In this document: positions 20,945 through 28,008 of the stretch, one piece after another
Layout of the letters: the number at the start of each line of letters is the position of its first letter
Numbering within the stretch: the first letter of the stretch is position 1
Origin: Scytonema sp045865695
GTDB lineage: Bacteria > Cyanobacteriota > Cyanobacteriia > Cyanobacteriales > Nostocaceae
Direction of reading: 5' to 3'
Length of the DNA stretch: 64,000 bases
Assembly: GCF_045865695.1 (NCBI RefSeq)
Contig: NZ_BAACAP010000243.1
Location: 1-64,000 of the forward strand
Translations under genes and position numbers: made by a program
The notes under the pieces: generated by a model
Seen by the model: the letters and a program-made list of their open reading frames with translations, nothing else
What the model was told of the DNA's origin: nothing
Database searches by the model: none

Positions 20945-22045
20945 ATGGTAACAGCACCAGCTCAAGTTGTAAAAAATCCTTCCAACTACGAACCTCCCAA
21001 TTGGTCTGCCTTATTACAGCAATTACTCGATGGTCAATCACTGTCAGTTTCTCAAGCATCTGATTTGATGTATGGTTGGCTAGCAGAGGGTATTCCTCCC
21101 GCACTTTCCGGTGCAATTTTAGCAGCTATTCAGGCGAAGGGTGTATCTGCTGAAGAACTGTTGGGTATGGTTAAGGTTCTATATACTCAGTCGATAAAAG
21201 CAACTTTGCGTGATAGTGTTGTTGGTAATTTACCACTCGTTGATACTTGTGGAACTGGTGGCGATGGAGCATCAACGTTTAACATTTCTACTGCTGTTGC
21301 TTTTACAGTTGCAGCCAGTGGGGTGAAGGTTGCAAAGCACGGAAATCGTTCGGCGTCTGGTAAAACTGGTTCGGCTGATGTGTTGGAAGCTTTGGGTTTA
21401 AATCTCAAGGCGAGTAGTAAGAGAACTCAAGAAGCTGTTGATGCGGTTGGCATTACTTTTCTATTTGCACCAGATTGGCATCCTGCTTTAAAAGCGATCG
21501 CACCTTTGCGAAAAACTCTCAAAGTCCGCACTGTTTTTAACCTTCTCGGTCCACTGATTAATCCCTTGCGACCAACCGGACAAGTGATTGGGGTGAATAA
21601 ACCCGCTTTGGTGGAAACTTTTGCTAAAGTTTTGTATCAATTGGGGACTCGTCGGGCTGTTGCGTTGTACGGTCGGGAAAAACTAGATGAAGCTGGGTTG
21701 GGAGATAAAACCGATTTAGCTATTGTGTCTAACAAACAAATGCACTTGCTAGAACTCGATCCGCGAGACTTGGGTATTACTCCTGCTCCTATTAGCGAAC
21801 TCAAGGGTGGAGATGTTCTGGAAAATGCAGAAATTCTCAAAGCGGTTCTTCAAGGGAAGGGGACGCAAGCACAGCAGGATATTGTTGCTCTTAATACAGC
21901 TTTAGCTCTGTATGTTGGCGAAGCCGTTCCCGATACTAGCGATTATTTTAAGACTTTGACTCATGCTGTTGCGATCGCGAAAGATATTCTTCAAAGCGGT
22001 CTTGCTTGGAATAAGTTAGAGCAACTTTCTCAATTTCTACAGTAA
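20945..22045 (+). CDS. trpD: Anthranilate phosphoribosyltransferase
   Basis: Transfers phosphoribosyl from PRPP to anthranilate. It has 366 residues with DTCGTGGDGASTFNIST (PRPP binding), KHGNRSASGKTGSADVLEALG, and NLLGPLINPL. AAGGAG lies a few bases before the ATG, 26 bases after trpB. It is the last gene of the cluster; a family A repeat begins at its stop codon. Confidence 0.94.
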   Translation: MVTAPAQVVKNPSNYEPPNWSALLQQLLDGQSLSVSQASDLMYGWLAEGIPPALSGAILAAIQAKGVSAEELLGMVKVLYTQSIKATLRDSVVGNLPLVDTCGTGGDGASTFNISTAVAFTVAASGVKVAKHGNRSASGKTGSADVLEALGLNLKASSKRTQEAVDAVGITFLFAPDWHPALKAIAPLRKTLKVRTVFNLLGPLINPLRPTGQVIGVNKPALVETFAKVLYQLGTRRAVALYGREKLDEAGLGDKTDLAIVSNKQMHLLELDPRDLGITPAPISELKGGDVLENAEILKAVLQGKGTQAQQDIVALNTALALYVGEAVPDTSDYFKTLTHAVAIAKDILQSGLAWNKLEQLSQFLQ

Positions 22046-22105
22046 GGAACCTCCAAATAAAAATCATTAACTTTCTCTTGTGGTACGGGCGTCCTCGCCC
22101 GTACT
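22044..22105 (+). repeat. Dispersed repeat family A, copy 2
   Basis: It carries AACCTCCAAATAAAAAT, then CTTTCTCTTGTGGTACGGG, then the palindrome ACGGGCGTCCTCGCCCGT. It fills the gap between the convergent trpD and vapC genes and its palindrome could serve as a bidirectional terminator. Confidence 0.7.
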
Positions 22106-22110
22106 ATCTA

Positions 22111-22542
22111 TCAACGATCGGAGTGTAAACCCCAATTTTCAATCATCAAGCCATCAAAATCTTGAAAATCTATCACATTATTTGTTACTAAAATCAAATC
22201 ATTCGTAACTGCAATAGAGGCAATTTGACCATCAATAAAAGCAGGGCTTTTACCAACCTTGGATAACCTTGCTCTCTCCTGAGCGTGATATTGTGCCGCT
22301 TTGAGATTATAATCAAATAAAGGCAGTTGTGCTAAGATAACATTATTTATATAATCTTCTAGATCTTGACGTTTTTTAGACAGAGGAAGACGTAAACAAC
22401 CATATAGCATTTCATGGAGAACTACAGTAGCTGTGGCTGTTTCTTGTCTATATAATTTTAGCTTTTCCATTATCTTCTCATTTGGTTGAGGACGTTTAGC
22501 CTCCGATAAAATATTAGTATCTAGTAAATACTTGAGACTCAT
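22111..22542 (-). CDS. vapC: PIN-domain toxin, VapC type
   Basis: A 143-residue PIN ribonuclease. The N-terminus KYLLDTNILSEAKRP holds the first catalytic Asp, HEMLYG the Glu, and AFIDGQIA and LVTNNVIDFQDF the C-terminal acidic residues. VapC toxins cleave specific tRNA or rRNA and stop translation. Its start overlaps the stop of the antitoxin gene by four bases (ATGA), the usual coupling in vapBC operons. All four acidic positions are present, so it should be active unless neutralised. Confidence 0.88.
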   Translation of the reverse strand: MSLKYLLDTNILSEAKRPQPNEKIMEKLKLYRQETATATVVLHEMLYGCLRLPLSKKRQDLEDYINNVILAQLPLFDYNLKAAQYHAQERARLSKVGKSPAFIDGQIASIAVTNDLILVTNNVIDFQDFDGLMIENWGLHSDR

Positions 22543-22817
22543 AAATTAACTTCTCTTCCTGGAGATTTATCCCGTAAATTTTCAAAAATATCGTCATCAA
22601 TACTTTCTAAGTCTGTCCTTTGTCTGAAGTTTTGTAAAGCTGACCAAAAATCATTAATTTCTTGATTTTCTGTTAAAACTTCTTGCTTATCAGATATAGC
22701 ATCTGTTGTTTTAGCTAATGATTTATATTTGAGAAATTGAATAAAATCTAAAACCTCTTGTTGTTTATCTGTGGGTAATTCTCGGAAGTTGTCTAAAACT
22801 GTTTGTTCGAGAGTCAT
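22539..22817 (-). CDS. vapB: Antitoxin of the VapBC pair
   Basis: From the ATG at 22817 the protein has 92 residues and begins MTLEQTVLDNFRELPTDKQQ followed by EVLDFIQFLKYKS, the DUF2281-like start common in cyanobacterial VapB antitoxins. The acidic C-terminal part (EINDFWSALQNFRQRTDLE) would bind the toxin. The frame is open further upstream to 23021, but that extension crosses the relic vapC and antitoxin genes and has no family similarity, so the shorter start is preferred; AGAGG lies 8 bases before it. Confidence 0.8.
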   Translation of the reverse strand: MTLEQTVLDNFRELPTDKQQEVLDFIQFLKYKSLAKTTDAISDKQEVLTENQEINDFWSALQNFRQRTDLESIDDDIFENLRDKSPGREVNL

Positions 22818-22882
22818 AGTTTTACCTCTACTATTTGACGTTGAAGAATGCTCAGATGATCTGTATCCAATAAATATTTCAT
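22814..22882 (-). pseudogene. Truncated vapC remnant (22 codons)
   Basis: This reads MKYLLDTDHLSILQRQ and then IVEVKL before a stop. It is the classic first 16 residues of a VapC PIN toxin, with the first catalytic Asp, cut off and run into the ribosome binding site of the intact antitoxin. Its ATG overlaps the stop of the upstream antitoxin relic as ATGA, so it was once a normal second vapBC pair. Confidence 0.75.
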
Positions 22883-23094
22883 AGCTCATCTTGTGTTTCA
22901 AGAAGAAACTCATTCCCTTGGCGAATAGCTCGTCCGTAGGCAAGCACTTCTTCAAAGGCTGGTTCACCTCTGAAAGATCCTGTAATTTGTTGCAGCCAAT
23001 TTGGCGGTTGAGAAGCTGCAACTTGCTTCTACAAATCAGCGATCGCAGCTTCTATTGCCGCAAGTCGTTCTTCTAAAGAAGTATTAGGTGTCAT
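22879..23094 (-). pseudogene. Decayed antitoxin gene with in-frame amber codon
   Basis: ATG after a strong AGGAGGAAC site opens a 71-codon frame, MTPNTSLEERLAAIEAAIAD then L, stop (TAG at codon 22), then KQVAASQPPNWLQQITGSF and RGEPAFEEVLAYGRAIRQGN to the end. This is the usual layout of cyanobacterial VapC antitoxins (N-terminal coil, then PPNWL...F.EVL.YGR.IR). One amber codon interrupts it and its toxin partner is truncated, so the pair is dead. Confidence 0.75.
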
Positions 23095-23274
23095 TTGAGT
23101 TCCTCCTATATCGAACTGCCATAGGCTTGACTTTGCTTCAACTGTACCCATTCATTTTAACTTAGTCGATCGGTTTTATTGGTTGAGAAAGGGAGGCACG
23201 ATGAAAAAAATTTCAAAACTTGGCCTCCATAGTAACAATAGTTTGGAATCTTCATTTTTCAGAGTGAAAAGAGT

Positions 23275-24771
23275 TCAAAGCCAATAGTCCATATTGTTAA
23301 TATTGCTTTCATTGAAAAATTCTTCACTTTTTGCTGTAAAACCATCAAAGTTAGAACAAAAATAACAATCGGGTGTTTCTAAATACTCTATGTTGGTCTG
23401 ATGCCAAACACTATTAGGAAACTCGTAAACCCAATCAATTCCAGCATCTACATTCAGAAAACCACTGACTATGCCATGAATCACACCAACTGCGGTACTA
23501 GCACAAATACTATTCAACCAAAATACGGCTGGATCGTTGACTCCTTCTAAATAACCAGCGTTTGCAACCATTTGATTGATTTGTACTGGTGCGGATTCTA
23601 CGGCGGCTTTTTGCAAATTAATGATATTGCCACACATCAAGCACCAACCACCTCCTAAAGGTGGAATAGTGATGCGACAAAACATTCGCGGTTTACCCTC
23701 GCATTGATTCATATCGATGTGAGTCCCAAGGCAAATGAGAGGATGCATATATTCCAATGCAAGTTCTTGGGCTATCTTCCGAGAAAGATGATTATCTGTT
23801 GCTACTACAATTAAATCAGATGTGGATATAGCCAATTTAGCGACTTCATTATCGATTGATGTTGGTATTGTAGTTATACAAGAGCCTGTTTGATAGATTT
23901 TCTTGATTAAGTGTTTTACGTAATCAATTTTTTTCCATCGCTGTTCAACCATTTTTTGAGTAGCTCCTGGCATTCGATTGAGGTTGACTGCTTCTATGCG
24001 ATCGCTGTCTATTAATGTCCAGTTTTTGACACCCAATCGTCCTAATAATTCGGCAAAGATTGAGCCTATTCCACCACATCCGATGAGACTCACTTTCAGT
24101 TCTCCGAGGTGTTTTTGACAGGTTTCGCCAAATACCTTTTGCCTAGCGAACATTAGATTGCGATCGTTGGGTATAAGCTGTGTCATATCGATTGCGCCAT
24201 AATTCTGAATTGTTGATGCAATATTATGCTCTTTAAAGTTGCCTTCCAGAGAATCCATTGTTTCTAAGTAATTAGTAGAAAATTTTATATCATGGGATTT
24301 TTTCCCTTTTCTATCCCAAATACGAAATTGACTTTGTTGTAATGACTGATTGAATACTCCAGAAATCAGCCGAGGCTTTTTAGGGAAATTCTGAGCCAGA
24401 AATCGAGCATAATCCGCTTCATAGTAATTATCAACAGAAGAAAATTCTGGCATTATCTCCCCAACATGAGTATGAATATGAACGACGTGCAAACCTTCTT
24501 TAAGATACTGTTTTAACAAGTAGAAATGAAATTGTTGTGTTAAAACTAATCCACTAACAGATTGCATCTCATAGCAATCGGGAGAAGGAACAACCCAAGC
24601 TTTAGGAATATAGCGAATTTTTCTTTTTGACACTTGATGAGGTTTACAAAAAAAGAAACCGATCACTTCTTCACTAGAATTTCGGTAATCCAACATATTT
24701 TGACGAAACTCTTGCCACATTTTCGGCGGTATATACAAAGAATACTCTACTAGTCGATTTTGATGTGTCAT
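23275..24771 (-). CDS. JAB (JAMM) deubiquitinase-like / E1 ThiF-like fusion protein
   Basis: A 498-residue two-domain protein. The N-terminal JAB/MPN domain (about 8-155) has Glu34/35, H98-I-H100, then ten residues and S111-x-x-D114, an exact JAMM zinc-protease motif. The C-terminal E1-like adenylating domain (about 205-440) has the nucleotide loop GCGGIGS at 231-237, LIDSDRIEAVNLNR, and two CxxC pairs (C377/C380 and C469/C472) expected to bind zinc. C357 or C423 are candidate thioester cysteines. The family logic is to process, activate and remove a ubiquitin-like protein. It follows the E2-like and UBL genes on the same strand, forming a compact conjugation operon. Confidence 0.85.
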   Translation of the reverse strand: MTHQNRLVEYSLYIPPKMWQEFRQNMLDYRNSSEEVIGFFFCKPHQVSKRKIRYIPKAWVVPSPDCYEMQSVSGLVLTQQFHFYLLKQYLKEGLHVVHIHTHVGEIMPEFSSVDNYYEADYARFLAQNFPKKPRLISGVFNQSLQQSQFRIWDRKGKKSHDIKFSTNYLETMDSLEGNFKEHNIASTIQNYGAIDMTQLIPNDRNLMFARQKVFGETCQKHLGELKVSLIGCGGIGSIFAELLGRLGVKNWTLIDSDRIEAVNLNRMPGATQKMVEQRWKKIDYVKHLIKKIYQTGSCITTIPTSIDNEVAKLAISTSDLIVVATDNHLSRKIAQELALEYMHPLICLGTHIDMNQCEGKPRMFCRITIPPLGGGWCLMCGNIINLQKAAVESAPVQINQMVANAGYLEGVNDPAVFWLNSICASTAVGVIHGIVSGFLNVDAGIDWVYEFPNSVWHQTNIEYLETPDCYFCSNFDGFTAKSEEFFNESNINNMDYWL

Positions 24772-24796
24772 ATAATTTAACCCTCAATACAATTCA

Positions 24797-24838
24797 TCAC
24801 TGGTCACTGGTCACTGGTCACTGGTCACTGGTCACTGA
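24797..24838 (-). repeat. Heptamer tandem repeat (TCACTGG) inside the conjugation operon
   Basis: Five TCACTGG heptamers and one TCACTGA fill the gap between the JAB-E1 gene and the E2-like gene, ending two bases before the E2 stop codon. It is the same heptamer, reversed, as after trpE. Confidence 0.85.
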
Positions 24839-24839
24839 A

Positions 24840-25325
24840 TTACTCATCAGTATTAATTGCATGACGTGCAGTTACAAAGAGTGTCGCGAGGTTATGTCCT
24901 TTATCAACTTGCTGAGTTGGCTTCCATGAATTCAACCATACCTCTCGATTGAAGCCTCCTCCAAGACCCACACAATACCAGTACCATCCTTCATCACTTA
25001 AGAAAGGTGCTCCATAATAGCTTTGTCTTGTAAAGTGATGATCTCCTTCTCCAGTTGTGTTCCAAGGATAATTGAGATAACAACCAATAGGAGGTAATTC
25101 AGGATATTCTGGAGGCAATAAGAACAAAACGTCGGTATTGGAAACTGTAAATTTCTGGGAAGACAAAGGCATTCCTTTCACTAGAATAGCCATGTATTTA
25201 ACATTCTCAACGGTTTTAGTGCCAACAACAATATTTTTTGCTGCTTTTTCCAAAAGTTTGAGTTCTTCTATCAATCTTGAAGTTGGGCGAAACTCAAATT
25301 TCTCTTGACTAATTGTAATTGTCAT
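24840..25325 (-). CDS. E2-like protein (prokaryotic E2 family E type)
   Basis: A 161-residue protein with an E2-style fold signature. A beta-hairpin region (VKYMAILVKGMPL, about 42-54) is followed by LFLLPPEYPELPP (68-79), equivalent to the Pro-rich strand of ubiquitin-conjugating enzymes. H96-H97 come next, then SDEGWYWYC with C118 where the active-site region should fall; C82 is the only other cysteine. From memory, Pfam Prok-E2_E proteins are encoded next to JAB-E1 proteins and ubiquitin-like proteins, and some lack the thioester cysteine. Whether C118 is catalytic is open. The gene lies between the UBL and JAB-E1 genes. Confidence 0.7.
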   Translation of the reverse strand: MTITISQEKFEFRPTSRLIEELKLLEKAAKNIVVGTKTVENVKYMAILVKGMPLSSQKFTVSNTDVLFLLPPEYPELPPIGCYLNYPWNTTGEGDHHFTRQSYYGAPFLSDEGWYWYCVGLGGGFNREVWLNSWKPTQQVDKGHNLATLFVTARHAINTDE

Positions 25326-25380
25326 ACTTCACCTACATAAAATTATGGTTGACTTACGTTGACTGATATAGGGCTTAGAT

Positions 25381-25578
25381 TTACCCTTTAACGATTTTGG
25401 GTACAGTCCATACTTTTGAGCCTTCTTTCAGGGCTTCATTATTCTTCAATGGTCTAGTTCTACCAAAACCTTCTTCCATAACATCGTCGTTACCAATTTC
25501 TGGCAGTTTTTTTCTCAATTGTTCTACTGTAGTTCCTTGTGGTAAATCGACTAACTTTCCATTGATGACTGCTCTCAT
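25381..25578 (-). CDS. Ubiquitin-like small protein (beta-grasp)
   Basis: Sixty-five residues. MRAVINGKLVDLPQGTTVEQ, then LRKKLPEIGN, fits the first beta hairpin and helix of a beta-grasp fold, and EALKEGSKVWTVPKIVKG the last strands. The chain ends in a single glycine (VKG) without a visible tail, so no proteolytic maturation would be needed to expose it. GGAGAC precedes the ATG. Placed directly upstream of the E2-like and JAB-E1 genes, it is the natural substrate of that machinery. The assignment comes from context and pattern, not strong sequence identity. Confidence 0.65.
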   Translation of the reverse strand: MRAVINGKLVDLPQGTTVEQLRKKLPEIGNDDVMEEGFGRTRPLKNNEALKEGSKVWTVPKIVKG

Positions 25579-25618
25579 GTTGTCTCCTTTTTTTGTGAAT
25601 GATTGGGTTGTTTTTTAA

Positions 25619-26005
25619 TCAAGAATTGTGTGATTTGAAGTTACTTGTAATATATGAAATACCCAATTGTGTTTGAGATTTTGGTTTATGAGGAGTGTCA
25701 AACCAGTACCACAAACAAAATAAGCTAAAGAGACTACTACAAATATTGACAATAATGAATTGAACCAACTGTCTGGAAATAGATTCCTCAAGAAGAATGC
25801 ATCTTTTATCCAATTGATTGAGATGATTTTTAATGGTGTTGAGTTCTTGTGCATATTTCTGCTCTTGTTGCTGACTTAGATTAATCATTTGTGCTTCTAA
25901 GGTCTGAAAATTCTGCATGGTATTTGTTGTTTTCTGCTTGAGCGTATCTAGAGTGTCTAAGCAATCGCGTCCTTGAGTAATTAGTTTTCCATTAATTGTT
26001 GGCAT
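25619..26005 (-). CDS. Coiled-coil protein with one membrane segment
   Basis: About 128 residues from the ATG at 26005; a GTG three codons earlier is an alternative. It begins MPTINGKLITQG, reminiscent of the adjacent UBL start (VINGKLVDLP). A long Gln-rich coiled coil (about residues 15-75) follows, then a hydrophobic segment LVQFIIVNICSSLFSLFCLW and a short polar tail. The likely topology is a membrane-anchored coiled coil. It lies 40 bases before the UBL gene and in the same direction, so it is probably part of the conjugation operon as target, sensor or effector. I do not recognise a named family. Confidence 0.65.
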   Translation of the reverse strand: MPTINGKLITQGRDCLDTLDTLKQKTTNTMQNFQTLEAQMINLSQQQEQKYAQELNTIKNHLNQLDKRCILLEESISRQLVQFIIVNICSSLFSLFCLWYWFDTPHKPKSQTQLGISYITSNFKSHNS

Positions 26006-26011
26006 AATCTT

Positions 26012-26046
26012 CACTGGTCACTGGTTACTGGTCACTGTTCACTGGT
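26012..26046 (-). repeat. Heptamer tandem repeat between NYN and coiled-coil genes
   Basis: Five heptamers (TCACTGG, TCACTGG, TTACTGG, TCACTGT, TCACTGG) lie between the NYN stop codon and the start of the coiled-coil gene. They leave no room for a normal Shine-Dalgarno before the latter. Confidence 0.8.
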
Positions 26047-26619
26047 TTAATCAAATATGCTGGTGTTACCAATTCTGTGAAAGGTTTGGCTACTATTTTG
26101 AGGATTAAATGAATCAAAGACTTCTATTAAATCCACGATGCTATTAGCTGCATTTTTTAACTCACTACCTAATGATTGTTCCACGGATGCAACTTCAACT
26201 CGCATTCCTCTTCTTCTCAATTTTTCTGCTAAATAAGCAAAATCAGAATCTCCAGTTACTAATACAACGATGTCGGGCTTCACTTCTAAAGCTAATTCAA
26301 TTGCATCCATTGCCATAACGATATCAATGTTACTTTCATAGTCTTCTCCTTTCACTTTTCCTTCTTTAGTGACGACTAAAAAACCATTATTTCTAGCCCA
26401 GTAAACGAACTTTTCTTTGGTTTTTCGCTGTTCTTCAAATCTTTCTCTAGCTGGCGGTAATCCTACATAAATTACCATTTCTATCAATTCTCTACCTTCT
26501 TTGGGGTCGGCGAGATAGTGACAAATTTTTTGCCAGTCTATTTTCCTATTAAAGCTTTGTGCTGCTAAGTAGGTATTATCACTATCTGCAAAAATCAGGA
26601 CACGACGAGTTGTTAGCAT
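26047..26619 (-). CDS. NYN-domain (LabA/DUF88-like) nuclease
   Basis: A 190-residue PIN-like fold. IFADSDNTYLAAQ gives the first Asp pair (D12, D14), NIDIVMAMDAIELAL the central acid, and LVTGDSDFAYLAEKLRRRG the DxD motif, so all expected metal ligands are present. NYN proteins are RNases or related enzymes. It is the first gene of the same-strand unit NYN, coiled-coil, UBL, E2, JAB-E1. The gap of about 160 bases upstream likely holds the promoter. Confidence 0.8.
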   Translation of the reverse strand: MLTTRRVLIFADSDNTYLAAQSFNRKIDWQKICHYLADPKEGRELIEMVIYVGLPPARERFEEQRKTKEKFVYWARNNGFLVVTKEGKVKGEDYESNIDIVMAMDAIELALEVKPDIVVLVTGDSDFAYLAEKLRRRGMRVEVASVEQSLGSELKNAANSIVDLIEVFDSFNPQNSSQTFHRIGNTSIFD

Positions 26620-26780
26620 AGGTTTTCCCTAACTGCTTTCGATTTGGGTTTGATTTGTATATGCTTTATTAAAGCCTATGCTCGGAAAGGCGGGTTTCCA
26701 ATGGTATTTAGATAGATGACTTCCAAAGAAAAAAACTCTACAAGTCGCTGTAGTAAAGAGATAGAGAGAATCGTTACAGA

Positions 26781-27383
26781 CTACAGCTGCGATTGGATGT
26801 AATCATAACCGCGATCGAAGCGCGGTATCATCCTACAGTTAAATTTATTTAGTTCATTAACAATATCAGAACTATCAAAATCTCTTGAGTTTCGATTCAG
26901 GAAACAAGCAATTGTTGGTCTATCGTGACAAAGATGAGAAATAACGGATGCGTAAACAAGAGCATCTTGTGGTTTTAAGTCAAAAGGGTCTTCATATACT
27001 GCTGCTTCAGTAAGAATATCAGCAGTGACTGGAATGACTTCTGTATTCTTCAAAAGCCGATTTCTATAGTTTACAAAGCGTTGACTTTCATCTTTGTTAC
27101 TCTGAATCAGTAAGTTTGCAATATCTTGAATGCTATTGATGCGAGTTGTGTAAGACGCAGTGCGTGCTAATTGCTGTAACTCAGTATTCAGTATTTGCTG
27201 GATCTCTCTACGACTCTTTGCTTGACGGCTCAATTTCTCATGCGGTTCAGCTAGACTGTATGCTGGTATAATTAGCTTAATACGTCCACCTTCACTAAGT
27301 TGCAGAATTTGCTCGCAACTAACAAACTGCTCTTGCTGAAAAACAAGTTCCAAAACAAAGTTGGTTTCAACGTAAACGTTCAC
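26781..27383 (-). CDS. PIN-domain protein (200 aa)
   Basis: MNVYVETNFVLELVFQQEQF is a PIN-domain start in which the usual first Asp is Glu (E6). IIPAYSLAEPHEKL provides the central acid and DPFDLKPQDALVYASVISHL, then FLNRNSRDFDSSDIV, the C-terminal acidic positions. It is longer than VapC toxins. Its ATG overlaps the upstream nuclease-like gene by four bases, so the two are translationally coupled, as in toxin-antitoxin or two-part nuclease systems. The exact role is unknown. Confidence 0.65.
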   Translation of the reverse strand: MNVYVETNFVLELVFQQEQFVSCEQILQLSEGGRIKLIIPAYSLAEPHEKLSRQAKSRREIQQILNTELQQLARTASYTTRINSIQDIANLLIQSNKDESQRFVNYRNRLLKNTEVIPVTADILTEAAVYEDPFDLKPQDALVYASVISHLCHDRPTIACFLNRNSRDFDSSDIVNELNKFNCRMIPRFDRGYDYIQSQL

Positions 27384-27853
27384 GCTACTGCCTCGCGACC
27401 AAAACTTCCTCCAGAAATAGCAGCATAAAGACCTGAATCAACCAGCCATCGTTCTGGTTCATCCGTTTTATTAAGAGGCAACTCGTTATAAATAATTTTC
27501 GATAGCCAAACTACCACTATGAGTTCGAGACTCTGGCGACTTACTTTTTGCTCTTGTGCTATTCCAGCTCTATCAAGATAAGGCTGAATAATGGGACGTG
27601 CATCAACAGCATAAGTTGGTTCGCTGATGTCAAGTTGTGCATCTTCATTAGCCCATAGATAAAATTTGTCAGGGAAAACCATGAGGAAATAAGGGGCTTT
27701 CGGGTAAAGGCCGTGGGCGAGGATATTGCTTCGCAGTTGGGAAGCCCACTCTACCGTGGTATTAAGTTTACCCTTGACCTGAACGGCAAGCACCAGTTGA
27801 CCGTTTTTGTTATAAACTGCTATGTCCCAGCCAGTGTCTTGTTGAATAAACAC
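27380..27853 (-). CDS. Restriction endonuclease-like protein coupled to a PIN protein
   Basis: A 157-residue protein. GWDIAVYNKNGQLVLAVQVKGK has the D...(E/Q)xK spacing of a PD-(D/E)XK nuclease core, with Gln in place of Glu. YFLMVFPDKFYLWAN follows as a core strand. The C-terminal helix region (LELIVVVWLSKII) packs the fold. There is no DNA-binding domain. It overlaps the PIN gene by four bases. The upstream frame could begin earlier, but no better start was found. Function unknown. Confidence 0.5.
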   Translation of the reverse strand: MFIQQDTGWDIAVYNKNGQLVLAVQVKGKLNTTVEWASQLRSNILAHGLYPKAPYFLMVFPDKFYLWANEDAQLDISEPTYAVDARPIIQPYLDRAGIAQEQKVSRQSLELIVVVWLSKIIYNELPLNKTDEPERWLVDSGLYAAISGGSFGREAVA

Positions 27854-28008
27854 AATCTAATATTTTCTTGTATGACTTACCATCTACTATTCTGACTTAG
27901 GACAAGATATTCGTCACTAGATTATATGGGTTTAGTTATATGTCTGGCAGCAAGAACTAATATAAAATAGTTTTACAAGAGGTTGAAATTAGGCACAAGT
28001 AGCAAGCT

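Noticed and set aside
14364..22045. Scytonemin biosynthesis cluster
   Set aside because: Only tryptophan-supply genes are present; no scyA-F or tyrosinase-like genes were found in the window.
22539..23021. 160-residue version of the VapB antitoxin
   Set aside because: The N-terminal 68 residues are read out of frame across the relic vapC and relic antitoxin; the start at 22817 has a ribosome binding site and family similarity.
23275..25578. Reading the E1/E2/JAB genes as a type II CBASS
   Set aside because: No CD-NTase cyclase or CBASS effector is next to them, and a separate ubiquitin-like gene is present instead.
25615..25854. 79-residue frame overlapping the coiled-coil gene
   Set aside because: It is a shadow in another frame on the same strand; the coiled-coil and membrane pattern supports the longer gene.
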